Assembly: GCF_902712855.1 (NCBI RefSeq)
Contig: NZ_LR743507.1
Location: forward strand, 2,838,001-2,902,000
Length of the DNA stretch: 64,000 bases
Source of the DNA: Variovorax paradoxus
GTDB taxonomy: Bacteria; Pseudomonadota; Gammaproteobacteria; Burkholderiales; Burkholderiaceae_C
Direction: 5' to 3'
Below the pieces are notes generated by a model. That model saw nothing but the letters and a program-made list of their open reading frames with translations, was not told where the DNA came from and ran no database searches. Within the stretch, counting starts at the first letter, position 1; the number at the start of each line of letters is the position of its first letter. Shown here one piece after another: positions 1-8,811 of this stretch. The translations under genes were made by a program, and so were the position numbers.

Positions 1-199
1 ACTGCACCAGCTCGATGTCCACGCCCAGCCGGCGGGCGAATTCGCGGGCCAGGTCGACCGACACGCCCACCGGCGCGCCAGTGGCGGCGTCCTTGTTGGC
101 CAGGATCGGGTTGCCGAGGTTGATCGAGGCGCGCAGCGTGCCGTTCGGGGCGAAGGCGGCGACGAGGGCAGGGGAGACCGGGGCGGAGGGCTGAGTCAT
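1..199 (-). CDS. Solute-binding protein (family 3-like), N-terminal fragment
   Basis: Only the first 66 codons are present; the gene runs off the left edge. The start ATG lies at 199 and reads MTQPSAPVSPALV. The visible pattern, an 'LRASINLGNPILANKD' strand followed by 'GVSVDLAREFARRLGV', is typical of the first lobe of family 3 (amino-acid type) substrate-binding proteins. Oddly, no signal peptide precedes the binding domain, so it may be cytoplasmic or a soluble sensor-like version rather than a periplasmic transport receptor. It is divergent from the phytochrome operon. The family call rests on a short stretch and is moderate. Confidence 0.55.
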   Translation of the reverse strand, partial: MTQPSAPVSPALVAAFAPNGTLRASINLGNPILANKDAATGAPVGVSVDLAREFARRLGVDIELVQ

Positions 200-393
200 G
201 GCGGTAGTTCGCCAGCAAAGGCGAGAGTTGGCAGGAGTTGGCTGAAGTTCGCAGGAAAGTCGGTGCGGAAGTCCAATGCCAGTTTACGGGTGCTTCTTGC
301 CGAATTTCCTACTGGATGTAGGGAAGCACGCTCACCGGCCGTGCGCCATGTTCGCGTAGGCTTGGCACATTCGCAGACCGACCATCCGCAGCC

Positions 394-810
394 GTGCCGC
401 TTTCCACTTTCCTCGTCGAAGACAACGCCCTCATCCGCCACCACCTGATCGCCGCGATGGAGGACGAAGCCGACATCCGTCTCATCGGCACCGCCACCAC
501 CGAAGCAGAAGCCGTCGCCTGGCTCGAGGAGAACCCGGCCGCCTGGGACCTGCTCGTGGTCGACCTGTTCCTGCAGGAAGGGTCGGGGCTGGGCATCGTC
601 AAGCGCTGCGGCAGGTGCCGTCCGGGCCAGCGGGTGGTGGTACTGACCAATTACGCCACCGGCGAGATCGCCGACTGGGCGCGCGAGCTCGGCGCCGATG
701 CGGTGTTCGACAAGGCCGCCGACCTCGGCGAGTTCTTCGCGCTGTGCGCCGGCCTCGACGGCGAGGCGCGATCTCGCGGCGACGAGCCGCTGGAACAGGT
801 GGCCCCATGA
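394..810 (+). CDS. Single-domain response regulator, first gene of phytochrome operon
   Basis: A 138-residue stand-alone CheY-like receiver with no output domain. The start is GTG. The acidic pocket is at 'FLVEDN' (residues 6-11), the phospho-acceptor Asp sits in 'LLVVDLF' near residue 53, the switch Thr is in 'VVLTNYA' and the conserved Lys in 'VFDKAAD'. Its stop overlaps the start of the heme oxygenase gene (ATGA), so the two are translationally coupled. Position suggests it receives phosphate from the phytochrome kinase or the hybrid kinase downstream. This partner assignment is inference. Confidence 0.88.
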   Translation: MPLSTFLVEDNALIRHHLIAAMEDEADIRLIGTATTEAEAVAWLEENPAAWDLLVVDLFLQEGSGLGIVKRCGRCRPGQRVVVLTNYATGEIADWARELGADAVFDKAADLGEFFALCAGLDGEARSRGDEPLEQVAP

Positions 811-1466
811 GTGCGGCCGCTCCTCTTTCGACCGCGCCATCCGTGGCCGAAGTGCTGCGCCCGCTGCGCACCGCGACCCACGCGCTGCACGAGGCGCTCG
901 ACAGCAGCCTGCCCATCGCCCGAGAGAACGCCTCCCTGGCCGACTACGCAGCGCACCTGCGCGCGTTGCGTCCCTGGCTCGAGTCGGTGCGCGAGGCGCT
1001 GGCCGCCGCCGGCGACCCGGGCCTGGACCGCGTGGCGCACCGCGCCGGACGCCGGCTGGCTGCACTCGAGCTCGACCTGGACGACGCCGGGCTGAATGAC
1101 GACGCGTCGGTCGGCAAGCCGCTCGATACGCCGCACGGGGAGGGCGATGCCCGCCGGCTCGCCGATGCCTCGCGCGACCCCGCCTTCGCCTGGGGCCTGG
1201 CCTATGTGCTGGAGGGCTCCCAGCTCGGCGGTGCGGTCATGCTCAAGCGCCTCGGGCCGCGCCTGGCACCGCACCCGATGCGGTACTTCCATCCGGTCGA
1301 TGCGCCCGAGGGCCTGGCCGCGCAATGGAAGGAATTCGTCGCCCAGCTGGCCTCGGCCCTGCACGACCCGGCCGCGGTCGACGCGGCGCAGCGCGGCGCG
1401 GTGGCCGGTTTCGAGTCGCTGATGCCGCGCTTCGGCATGGGCAGTCCGCAGCCGCAATGCCTGTAG
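807..1466 (+). CDS. bphO: Heme oxygenase (biliverdin-producing)
   Basis: A 219-residue bacterial heme oxygenase that opens heme to biliverdin, the chromophore needed by the phytochrome next door. The proximal heme-ligand His lies in 'RTATHALHEALDS' (about residues 25-37). The distal helix signature is 'LAYVLEGSQLGGAVM'. The start ATG overlaps the previous stop by 4 bp, supporting co-translation. BphO next to bphP is a well known arrangement, and the fit in size and motifs is good. The gap to the phytochrome gene is about 100 bp, with no terminator seen in it. Confidence 0.9.
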   Translation: MSAAAPLSTAPSVAEVLRPLRTATHALHEALDSSLPIARENASLADYAAHLRALRPWLESVREALAAAGDPGLDRVAHRAGRRLAALELDLDDAGLNDDASVGKPLDTPHGEGDARRLADASRDPAFAWGLAYVLEGSQLGGAVMLKRLGPRLAPHPMRYFHPVDAPEGLAAQWKEFVAQLASALHDPAAVDAAQRGAVAGFESLMPRFGMGSPQPQCL

Positions 1467-1566
1467 GAATCCGCCGACGAAACGCCCCGCGACCCACAGG
1501 CATGATCGATCCGACCCACCTTCCGATGAACCCGCGCGGACACCGCCGCGCCGATTGACCGTGCCC

Positions 1567-3831
1567 ATGCCCATCGCGACCACAGCGACCATTGCCGAAT
1601 CCCGGGTCATCGAGCCGCCCCAGGTCGACCTGTCCTCCTGCGACCTCGAACCGATCCGCGTGCCCGGCTCGATCCAGCCGCACGGCCGTCTGCTGGTGCT
1701 GGAGCCCGAATCGCTCGCGCTCGTGGCCTGGAGCGACAACTGGCCGGACGCGCATCTCAACGCCATGCCGGCCCTTCTCGGCGCGCGGCGCATGCCGGTG
1801 CTGCTGCCCGGCGGCTCGCCGGTCTCGCTGGGCACGGTGGAGGTGGGCGGCGAGCTGTTCGACGCCTCTGCACATCGCAGCGAGCGCCACCTGATCGTCG
1901 AGTTCGAGGCGGCCCTGCCGCCCGCCGGCAACGAGGCGCCCATCTACACGCTCGGCCGGGTCTTCCTCCCGCAACTGCAGGAGGCCGACACCCTGGTGCG
2001 GCTGGCGGCGCTCGCGGCGCGCGAGATGAAGCGGCTCACCGGATTCGGACGCTGCCTGGTCTACCGCTTCGACGAGGCCGGACACGGCGAGGTGCTGGCC
2101 GAGGAGATCGAGCCCGGCTACGACAGCTACATCGGCCATCACTTCCCGGCCTCCGACATCCCGCAGCAGGCGCGTGCGCTCTACCTGGTCAACCACTTCC
2201 GGCTGATTGCCGACGCCAACTACCAGCCGGTGCGCCTGCGTGCCGCCGATGCGGCGCTCACCGCATCCGACATCGACCTGTCGCAGGCGCAGTTGCGCAG
2301 CGTCTCGCCGATCCACCTGGAGTACATGCGCAACATGGGCACGCTGGCGTCCATGTCGGTGTCGATCGTGATCGACGGCCGGCTCTGGGGGCTCATCTCG
2401 TGCCACGACCACGCGCCGCGTTTCCTCGACACCGGCACGCGGCTGGCCTGCGAGCACCTCGGGCAGCTGCTGTCGCTGCAGATCCAGTCGAAGGAGACCA
2501 ATGGCGAGGTGGCCGAACGGCTCGAGCTGCGCCAGCTCACGCTGCAGATCGTCTCGCACCTGGCCGAAAGCGACGCCACCTTGCAGCACCTGGTGTCCGA
2601 AGCCTCGCTGATGCTGCGCGTGATGCGTGCCACCGGCGCCGCCGTGGTGCTCGACGACGAGGTATGGAGCGTGGGCGATGTGCCCGAGCGCGCGCAGGTG
2701 CAGGACCTTGCGAGCTGGATCGCCGGGCTGGGCGTGGAGGTGTACGACAGCGACGCGCTGGCGGCGCATTTCGCGCCGGCGGAAGCCTTCGCCGGCACGG
2801 CGGCAGGCGTGCTCGCCATTTCCATCTCTCAGGTGCACCGCCACCTGATCCTGTGGTTCCGGCCGGAGATCGTGCGCACCGTGCGCTGGGCGGGCGATCC
2901 GCACAAGCCGATGAGCGCGCACGGCGGGCGCATGCACCCGCGGCTGAGCTTCACGAGCTGGGTCGAGCACATCCGGGGCCGGTCGCTGCCTTGGTCGGCC
3001 GCCGAGGCCGGCGCTGCGTCCGAACTCCGCCAGGCGCTGATCGGCGTGGTGCTGCGCCGTGCCGAGGAGCTCGCGGCCGTGGCCACCGAGCTGGGCCGGG
3101 CCAACAAGGAGCTCGAGGCGTTCTCGTACACCGTGTCGCACGACCTGCGCGCGCCCATGCGCCACATCGCGGGCTACGTCGACCTGGTGGCGCAGACCGA
3201 GGGCCGGCAACTCAGCGAGCGGGCCCACCGCTACCTGGGGCACGTCAAGGATGCCGCGGCGTTTGCCGGACAGATGGTCGACGCGCTGCTCGACTTCTCG
3301 CGCATGGGCCGCGCCGCTCTGAAGCAGCGGCCGGTCGACACCGCCTCGCTGGTCGACGGGCTGGTGCGCGAACTCATGCGGCTGGAGCCGCAGCGCGACA
3401 TCGAGTGGCAGATCGACGCGGCGCTGCCGACGCTGTATGCCGACCCGCTGCTGCTGCAGGTGGCGGTGCGCAACCTGCTGGCCAACGCGGTCAAGTACTC
3501 GCGCACGCGCCACCCCGCGCGCATCGCGGTGCGCGCCGCGCACGACGCGCTCGGCGACGGGCTCGAGGTGCAGGACAACGGTGTCGGCTTCCAGATGAAG
3601 TACGCGGACAAGCTGTTCGGCGTGTTCCAGCGGCTGCACCAGGCGGAAGAATTCGAAGGCACGGGCATCGGCCTGGCCAATGTGAAGCGGATCGTGGAGC
3701 GTCATGGCGGCACGGTCCGGGCCGTGGGAGAGGTGGATGCCGGCGCGTGCTTCGGCTTCATCCTCCCGCGGTGGGACCCTGAACAGGCAGCGGCGGCGGC
3801 GCCGGCTGCGAACGGAGAAGGACATGCTTAA
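1567..3831 (+). CDS. bphP: Bacteriophytochrome histidine kinase
   Basis: A red/far-red photoreceptor kinase of about 754 residues with the order PAS (about 15-115), GAF (145-310), PHY (325-500), HisKA (520-590), HATPase (630-745). Cys25 in 'SSCDLEPI' is the expected biliverdin attachment site. The GAF motif 'PASDIPQQ' and the PHY tongue motif 'PRLSF' with 'WVEHIRGRS' are present. The kinase H-box is 'YTVSHDLRAPMRHI', with N-box 'LLANAVKYS', 'DNGVGF' and 'GTGIGLANV'. The start is uncertain: ATG 1567 is used, and GTG 1561 and TTG 1555 are in frame; no clear Shine-Dalgarno decides it. The gene overlaps the following response regulator by 8 bp. Confidence 0.95.
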   Translation: MPIATTATIAESRVIEPPQVDLSSCDLEPIRVPGSIQPHGRLLVLEPESLALVAWSDNWPDAHLNAMPALLGARRMPVLLPGGSPVSLGTVEVGGELFDASAHRSERHLIVEFEAALPPAGNEAPIYTLGRVFLPQLQEADTLVRLAALAAREMKRLTGFGRCLVYRFDEAGHGEVLAEEIEPGYDSYIGHHFPASDIPQQARALYLVNHFRLIADANYQPVRLRAADAALTASDIDLSQAQLRSVSPIHLEYMRNMGTLASMSVSIVIDGRLWGLISCHDHAPRFLDTGTRLACEHLGQLLSLQIQSKETNGEVAERLELRQLTLQIVSHLAESDATLQHLVSEASLMLRVMRATGAAVVLDDEVWSVGDVPERAQVQDLASWIAGLGVEVYDSDALAAHFAPAEAFAGTAAGVLAISISQVHRHLILWFRPEIVRTVRWAGDPHKPMSAHGGRMHPRLSFTSWVEHIRGRSLPWSAAEAGAASELRQALIGVVLRRAEELAAVATELGRANKELEAFSYTVSHDLRAPMRHIAGYVDLVAQTEGRQLSERAHRYLGHVKDAAAFAGQMVDALLDFSRMGRAALKQRPVDTASLVDGLVRELMRLEPQRDIEWQIDAALPTLYADPLLLQVAVRNLLANAVKYSRTRHPARIAVRAAHDALGDGLEVQDNGVGFQMKYADKLFGVFQRLHQAEEFEGTGIGLANVKRIVERHGGTVRAVGEVDAGACFGFILPRWDPEQAAAAAPAANGEGHA

Positions 3832-4282
3832 GCCGATCCTGCTTGTCGAAGACGACAAGCGCGACCTGGAACTCACCCTGATTGCGCTGGAGCGCAGCCA
3901 GCTTGCCAATGAAGTGGTGGTGCTGCGCGACGGCGCGCAGGCCCTCGAATACCTGCACCGGCAGGGCGAGTACGCCGAGCGCGACGAGGGAAACCCGGCC
4001 GTGATCCTGCTCGACCTCAAGCTGCCCAAGGTCACCGGCCTGGAGGTGCTGCAGGAGGTGCGCGGCGACGCGGCGCTGCGCAGCATCCCGGTGGTGATGC
4101 TCACCTCGTCGCAGGAAGAATCGGACGTGCTGCGCAGCTATGAACTCGGCGTGAACGCCTACGTGGTCAAGCCCGTGGCGTTCGATCGCTTCGTCTCGGC
4201 CATTGCCGAGCTCGGTGTCTTCTGGGCGGTGCTCAACGAGCCGCCGCCCGGCTCGCTGAAGGCGGCGCGCAAGCATGAGTGA
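3824..4282 (+). CDS. Rcp1-like response regulator of the phytochrome
   Basis: A 152-residue single receiver of the Rcp type usually paired with phytochromes. It shows 'ILLVEDDKRD' at the acidic pocket, Asp in 'VILLDLKLPKVTG', Thr in 'VVMLTSS' and Lys in 'AYVVKPV'. The 'LKLPKVTGLEVL' stretch and the C-terminal 'FDRFVSAIAELGVFW' are typical of this subclass. It starts inside the bphP stop region (8-bp overlap) and its own stop overlaps the next start (ATGAGTGA), so all three are coupled. It is the most likely direct phosphate acceptor of the phytochrome kinase. Confidence 0.93.
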   Translation: MLKPILLVEDDKRDLELTLIALERSQLANEVVVLRDGAQALEYLHRQGEYAERDEGNPAVILLDLKLPKVTGLEVLQEVRGDAALRSIPVVMLTSSQEESDVLRSYELGVNAYVVKPVAFDRFVSAIAELGVFWAVLNEPPPGSLKAARKHE

Positions 4283-6818
4283 CGCGGGCGTCACAGTCGC
4301 TGCGACGGCCGTGCACGCACCGCCGCTGGACGTGCTGATCCTCGAAGACTCGCGCTTCGACGTCGAGCTGCTGCTCGAAGCGCTGGCGCTCGCCTTGCCG
4401 ACGGCCCGGCCGCGCGTGGTGCGCGACGAGGCCGGCTTCACCGGCGCGCTGGCCGAGCAGCCCTATGCACTGATCTTGTCCGACTTCGAGCTCCCGGGCT
4501 TCTCGGGCGCGCACGCACTCGAACTGGCCCGCGCCACGGTGCCCGACACGCCTTTCATCTTCGTGTCCGGCGTGATCGGCGAGGACAACGCGGTCGAGCT
4601 GCTGAAGAGCGGCGCCACCGACTACGTGAGCAAGGGCCGCCTCGCGCGGTTGCCGGTGGTGGTGGAGCGCGCGCTCAACGAGGCCGCCGACCGCCGCGCC
4701 AAGGCACTGGCGGAACAGCGCCTGAGCGCGGCGAACACGTCCATCATGCGGGCCGAGGCAAGGCGCCTGGCGCTGATGGAGCTGGGCGACCGCATCCGCG
4801 ACATGGACGAGCCGACGGACATCGCCTATGCCGCGTCCGAGATGCTGGGGCTGCAGTTGTGCGTCGACCGCGCCGGCTACGGCCTGGTCGACACCGCGGC
4901 CGAGACCATCGCGATCGACCGCGACTGGACCGCGCCCGGCATCGCGAGCCTGGCGGGTGTGCTGCACTTCCGCGACTATGGCTCCTATATCGAGGACCTG
5001 CGCCGCGGCGTGACCGTGGCCTTCGCCGATGCGCGCACCGACCCGCGCACACGCGACAACGCCGATGCGCTCGACGCCATCACCGCGCGCGCCGTGCTGA
5101 ACATGCCGCTCACCGAACGCGGCGGGCTGGTGGGGCTGCTCTACCTGAACCATGGGCAGGCGCGGCCCTGGCTGCGCGACGAACTCGACTTCGTGCGCGA
5201 GGTCGGCGACCGCGTGCGCTCGGCCATCGCGCGGCGCGAGGCGCAGATCGAACTGATGGCGTTCGCCGCGTCGCTGGAGCAGCAGGTGCGCGCGCGGACC
5301 CAGGAGCGCGACCGCACCTGGGCGCTGAGCCAGGACCTGCTGGGCGTGGCCACGCACGACGGCCGCTTCGTCAGCGTCAATCCCGCCTGGCAGACCGTGC
5401 TGGGATGGAGCGCCGACGAGGTCTGCGCCACGCCGTTCCGCGAACTGCTGCATCCCGACGATCGCGAAACGACCGAGGCCGAGCTGGTCCGGCTCGCCGG
5501 CGGGGCGCGCACCATCGATTTCGAGAACCGCTACCGCACCAAGGCGGGCGGTTACCGGTGGCTCTCGTGGACCGCGGTGCCCGACAACGGGCTGCTGTAC
5601 GCGGCCGCGCGCGACATCACCGAACAGAAGGAGCGCGCGGCCGAGCTCGAGGCGGCGCGCGAGCAGCTGCGCCAGAGCCAGAAACTCGAAGCCGTGGGCC
5701 AGCTCACCGGCGGGCTCGCGCACGACTTCAACAACCTGCTGGCCGCCATCAGCGGCAGCCTCGAACTCATGCGTCGCCGCGGCCTCGAAGGCCGTCCGAC
5801 CGACATGGAGCGCTACATCGGCGTGGCGCAGGGCGCGGTCAAGCGCGCGGCCTCGCTCACGCACCGCCTGCTGGCCTTCTCGCGGCGGCAGACACTCGAG
5901 CCCAAGCCGCTGAATGCCAACCGGCTCGTCACCGACATGGAAGAGCTGCTGCGCCGCACGCTGGGCCCGCACATCGCGCTGGAGAACGTGGCCGCCGTGG
6001 GCCTGTGGAACGTGCACGCCGACCCGGGACAGCTCGAGAACGCGCTGCTGAACCTGTGCATCAATGCGCGCGACGCCATGCCCGAGGGCGGCAAGCTGGT
6101 CATCGAGACGGCCAACCGCTGGATCGATGCGCGCGCCTCGCGCGGGCGCGACCTGCCCATGGGGCAGTACGTGTCGCTCACCGTCAGCGACAACGGCGTG
6201 GGCATGCCGCCCGAAGTGGTGGCGCGCGCCTTCGACCCGTTCTTCACCACCAAGCCGATCGGCATGGGCACGGGACTGGGCCTGTCGATGATCTACGGTT
6301 TCGCCAAGCAGTCGGGCGGACAGGTGCGCATCTACTCCGAGGTGGGCAAGGGCACCTCGGTGAGCATCTACCTGCCGCGTCACGACATGCAGGAGGAAGC
6401 CGCCTCCGCGCCTGCCGAGGCCGTGCTCGCGCCGCGCGCCGACCAGGGCGATACCGTGCTGGTGGTGGACGACGAGCCGGCGCTGCGGATGATCATCGTC
6501 GAGGTGATGCAGGGCCTGGGCTACGCCACGCTGGAGGCCGGCGACGGCGCCGAGGCGCTGCGCATCCTGCAGACGCCGCGCCAGCGCATCGACCTGCTGG
6601 TGAGCGACGTGGGCCTGCCCGGCGGCATGAACGGCCGCCAGGTGGCCGACGCCGCGCGCACTGCGCGCCCCGACCTCAAGGTGCTGTTCATCACCGGCTA
6701 TGCCGAGAACGCGGTGCTCAGCCATGGCCACCTCGACCGCGGCATGCACGTGATGACCAAGCCCTTCGAGATGGACGTGCTGGCAAGGCGCGTGAAGCAG
6801 CTCATCGAGAGCCGGTAG
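4275..6818 (+). CDS. Hybrid histidine kinase with receivers at both ends (REC-GAF-PAS-HK-REC)
   Basis: An 847-residue soluble protein. The N-terminal receiver (about 18-140) has 'LILEDSRFDVE' and 'LILSDFELPGFSG'. A GAF domain (about 170-320) and a PAS/PAC domain (about 345-455) follow, then a HisKA of the 'GGLAHDFNNLLAAISG' type, a HATPase ('DNGVGMPPEV', 'GTGLGLSMIYGF') and a C-terminal receiver with 'VLVVDDEPALR', Asp in 'LLVSDVGLPGG' and Lys in 'VMTKPF'. No membrane segment is seen. The N-terminal receiver is a plausible docking point for signals from the phytochrome; the GAF lacks an obvious chromophore Cys. It is the last gene of the light-sensing operon. Confidence 0.92.
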   Translation: MSDAGVTVAATAVHAPPLDVLILEDSRFDVELLLEALALALPTARPRVVRDEAGFTGALAEQPYALILSDFELPGFSGAHALELARATVPDTPFIFVSGVIGEDNAVELLKSGATDYVSKGRLARLPVVVERALNEAADRRAKALAEQRLSAANTSIMRAEARRLALMELGDRIRDMDEPTDIAYAASEMLGLQLCVDRAGYGLVDTAAETIAIDRDWTAPGIASLAGVLHFRDYGSYIEDLRRGVTVAFADARTDPRTRDNADALDAITARAVLNMPLTERGGLVGLLYLNHGQARPWLRDELDFVREVGDRVRSAIARREAQIELMAFAASLEQQVRARTQERDRTWALSQDLLGVATHDGRFVSVNPAWQTVLGWSADEVCATPFRELLHPDDRETTEAELVRLAGGARTIDFENRYRTKAGGYRWLSWTAVPDNGLLYAAARDITEQKERAAELEAAREQLRQSQKLEAVGQLTGGLAHDFNNLLAAISGSLELMRRRGLEGRPTDMERYIGVAQGAVKRAASLTHRLLAFSRRQTLEPKPLNANRLVTDMEELLRRTLGPHIALENVAAVGLWNVHADPGQLENALLNLCINARDAMPEGGKLVIETANRWIDARASRGRDLPMGQYVSLTVSDNGVGMPPEVVARAFDPFFTTKPIGMGTGLGLSMIYGFAKQSGGQVRIYSEVGKGTSVSIYLPRHDMQEEAASAPAEAVLAPRADQGDTVLVVDDEPALRMIIVEVMQGLGYATLEAGDGAEALRILQTPRQRIDLLVSDVGLPGGMNGRQVADAARTARPDLKVLFITGYAENAVLSHGHLDRGMHVMTKPFEMDVLARRVKQLIESR

Positions 6819-6908
6819 CGGCGAGGTGCCAGAAGACGCCGGGAGCCTCCTGCACCGGGGCCTTCCGGATCTTCAGCAGACCTTCAGGCAGGCGGCTCAC
6901 CATGGCGG

Positions 6909-7829
6909 GTGTCGCAAAAGAACGCACTGCCGATGAGCCCTTTCGAAGCACGTCTCTTCGCCGGGCATTTCCGCTCGCCGGAAGCCCATTCCTCGCTGCT
7001 GGATTCGTATGCCCGCGTGCTCGCGCGCTGGCCCGTGCCGTACGACAGCCGCTATGTGGAAACGCGCTGCGGCCGCGCGCACGTGCTGGCCTGCGGGCCG
7101 GCCTATGCGCCGCCCGTGGTGCTGCTGCATGCCGGCGGCGCGAACTCGACGGCGTGGATCCACGTCATCGAACGGCTCGCCGCCTCGCTGCAGGTCTATG
7201 CGGTCGACGTCATCGGCGACGCCGGCCGCAGCGAGGGGCGCCGGCCTTCGTCCGAGGACGCGTACTGCAACTGGCTGGACGACGTCCTCATCGGTCTCGG
7301 ACGGCCGAAGGTGGGTCTTTGCGGCGTCTCGTTCGGCGGCTGGCTCGCAGCGGCCTACCTGCGCCAGAGTTCGCGCCGCGCCTCGAAGCTCGCGCTGCTG
7401 GCGCCGCCCAACATCGAGTCGCCCGGCGTCGGCTACCTTGTCCGTGCGGGCCTGGCGGCCCTCTTGCCGAACGAGCGCACCGTGCGCGGCCTGCGCGGCA
7501 TGCTTTCCTCGCCGGTGGTACCGCCGCCGCCGGCCTGGGCGTTCGACGACCTGCTGGTGCGCGCGCGCTGCCAGCGCGGCCACCCGCGGCCATCCGGCCG
7601 CATGAGCGACGACGACCTGCGTGTGCTGCCGAAGGACACGCTCATGCTGCTCGGCGGCGACGAGGCGCTGTACGACCCGACGCACGCCTGGGCCCGCGTG
7701 AGGGCGCACGCGCCGCACGTGCGTGTGGAGCTCGTGCCCGATGCAGGCCACCTGATCGACGGCGACCAGCCGTTCAAGGTCGGCAATGCGCTGGTGGAGT
7801 TCTTCCGGCGCGACGGGTGGACCCTGTAG
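6909..7829 (+). CDS. Alpha/beta hydrolase
   Basis: A 306-residue alpha/beta-fold hydrolase. The oxyanion stretch is 'VVLLHAGGANSTAW', the nucleophile Ser lies in 'GVSFGGW', the acid is likely in 'GGDEALYDP' and the catalytic His in 'DAGHLIDGDQ'. The start used is GTG 6909; ATG 6933 (MSPFEARLF) is an alternative of nearly equal merit because no strong ribosome site is visible. It sits 90 bp after the hybrid kinase in the same direction but looks like a separate unit, and it converges with the lipoprotein gene that follows. The substrate cannot be read from the sequence. Confidence 0.85.
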   Translation: MSQKNALPMSPFEARLFAGHFRSPEAHSSLLDSYARVLARWPVPYDSRYVETRCGRAHVLACGPAYAPPVVLLHAGGANSTAWIHVIERLAASLQVYAVDVIGDAGRSEGRRPSSEDAYCNWLDDVLIGLGRPKVGLCGVSFGGWLAAAYLRQSSRRASKLALLAPPNIESPGVGYLVRAGLAALLPNERTVRGLRGMLSSPVVPPPPAWAFDDLLVRARCQRGHPRPSGRMSDDDLRVLPKDTLMLLGGDEALYDPTHAWARVRAHAPHVRVELVPDAGHLIDGDQPFKVGNALVEFFRRDGWTL

Positions 7830-7836
7830 CGCGCCT

Positions 7837-8661
7837 TCAGCGTGCCGGCAGCGGCTCGAGGCCGGTCTTCGCGATGCCCGGTGCCGCGGCGGGGGAGTTC
7901 AGGTAGCGGATCAGCTGTCGTGCCGCGTCGGGCTGCTTCGAGCCGGTGGCGATGCCTGCGGAGAACACCGTCACCTGCTGCACCTCGGCGGGCAGCGGGC
8001 CGATGTAGTCGATACCCGCGATCGGCAGCAGCTCGCTCACCTGCTGCAGCCCGAGCGCCGCGTCGCCGCGCGCCACCACCGCGCCGACGCGTTCGCTCAG
8101 GATGCGCTTGCTCCTGGGCTTGACCTGCTCCTCGATGCCGAGCTTGCGAAGCAGCTCGGTCTCGTAATAGGTGCCGCTGGCACTGGCCGAGTAGGCGATC
8201 GACGGTGCGGCGAGCAGCGTGCGCCTGAGCGCGTCGACCGTGCCGATGTCGGGCCTGGGCGAGCCCTTGCGCACCGCGAAGCCGATGCTCGAGCGCACGA
8301 GGTCGACCTGGCTGCCGGGCACCACCTTGCCCTGCGCGACCAGCGCGTCGAGCGCGGGCCGCGCCAGGATCACCACGTCGGCCGGCTCGTTGCGCGCGAG
8401 CCGGCTCGGGATCGAGTCGGTGGCATTGCCCATCGACGCGCCATAGGCCGTCTTCACCGTGCGGCCGCTGCTGCGCTCGAATGCCGGACGCAGGTCGTTG
8501 TAGGCGGCCGTGAAGCCGCCCGATGTCATGACGTGGATATCGTCCGATGCGGCCGCAGGCATGCCGCCGTTCGGGGTGCCGAGGCCGCCGCAGCCGGCGA
8601 GCGCCAGCGCGGCGAGCAGGGGCAGGGCGGCGCGGCGGGTGAGTGCGAGAAGGGGCTTCAT
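7837..8661 (-). CDS. Molybdate/ModA-like substrate-binding lipoprotein
   Basis: A 274-residue periplasmic binding protein. It begins MKPLLALTRRAALP with lipobox 'LALAGC', so it is probably lipid-anchored. The body ('VMTSGGFTAAYNDL', 'GASMGNATDSIPSRL', 'ADVVILARPALDALVAQG') is the ModA/PBP-like fold of substrate-binding domain proteins. The ATG at 8661 is preceded by AAGGAGAC, which decides it against the upstream in-frame TTG at 8679. No permease or ATPase gene is next to it, so it may be a sensor or serve a transporter elsewhere. The ligand is not inferable; molybdate is only one option. Confidence 0.8.
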   Translation of the reverse strand: MKPLLALTRRAALPLLAALALAGCGGLGTPNGGMPAAASDDIHVMTSGGFTAAYNDLRPAFERSSGRTVKTAYGASMGNATDSIPSRLARNEPADVVILARPALDALVAQGKVVPGSQVDLVRSSIGFAVRKGSPRPDIGTVDALRRTLLAAPSIAYSASASGTYYETELLRKLGIEEQVKPRSKRILSERVGAVVARGDAALGLQQVSELLPIAGIDYIGPLPAEVQQVTVFSAGIATGSKQPDAARQLIRYLNSPAAAPGIAKTGLEPLPAR

Positions 8662-8811
8662 CGGATGTCTCCTTGGCAAAGGTCCATCGTAGGAGCGGGG
8701 CTGTCATTCAGCCCTCAGGAAATTCGGGGTTAGTACCGAAGCCTTTCGTTTTCCCTCGTGGCGGACACGCGAGGCACGCCGTCGTGCGCCGGGCGGCCGG
8801 CCTCGGCCGGT

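Noticed and set aside
1243..4104. Very long open frame on the minus strand opposite the phytochrome operon
   Set aside because: It is antisense to bphO and bphP, rich in Arg/His/Gly, and shows no domain pattern; typical shadow of high-GC coding DNA.
4233..6749. Long minus-strand open frame opposite the hybrid kinase
   Set aside because: His/Arg/Gly-rich shadow of a well supported gene on the plus strand.
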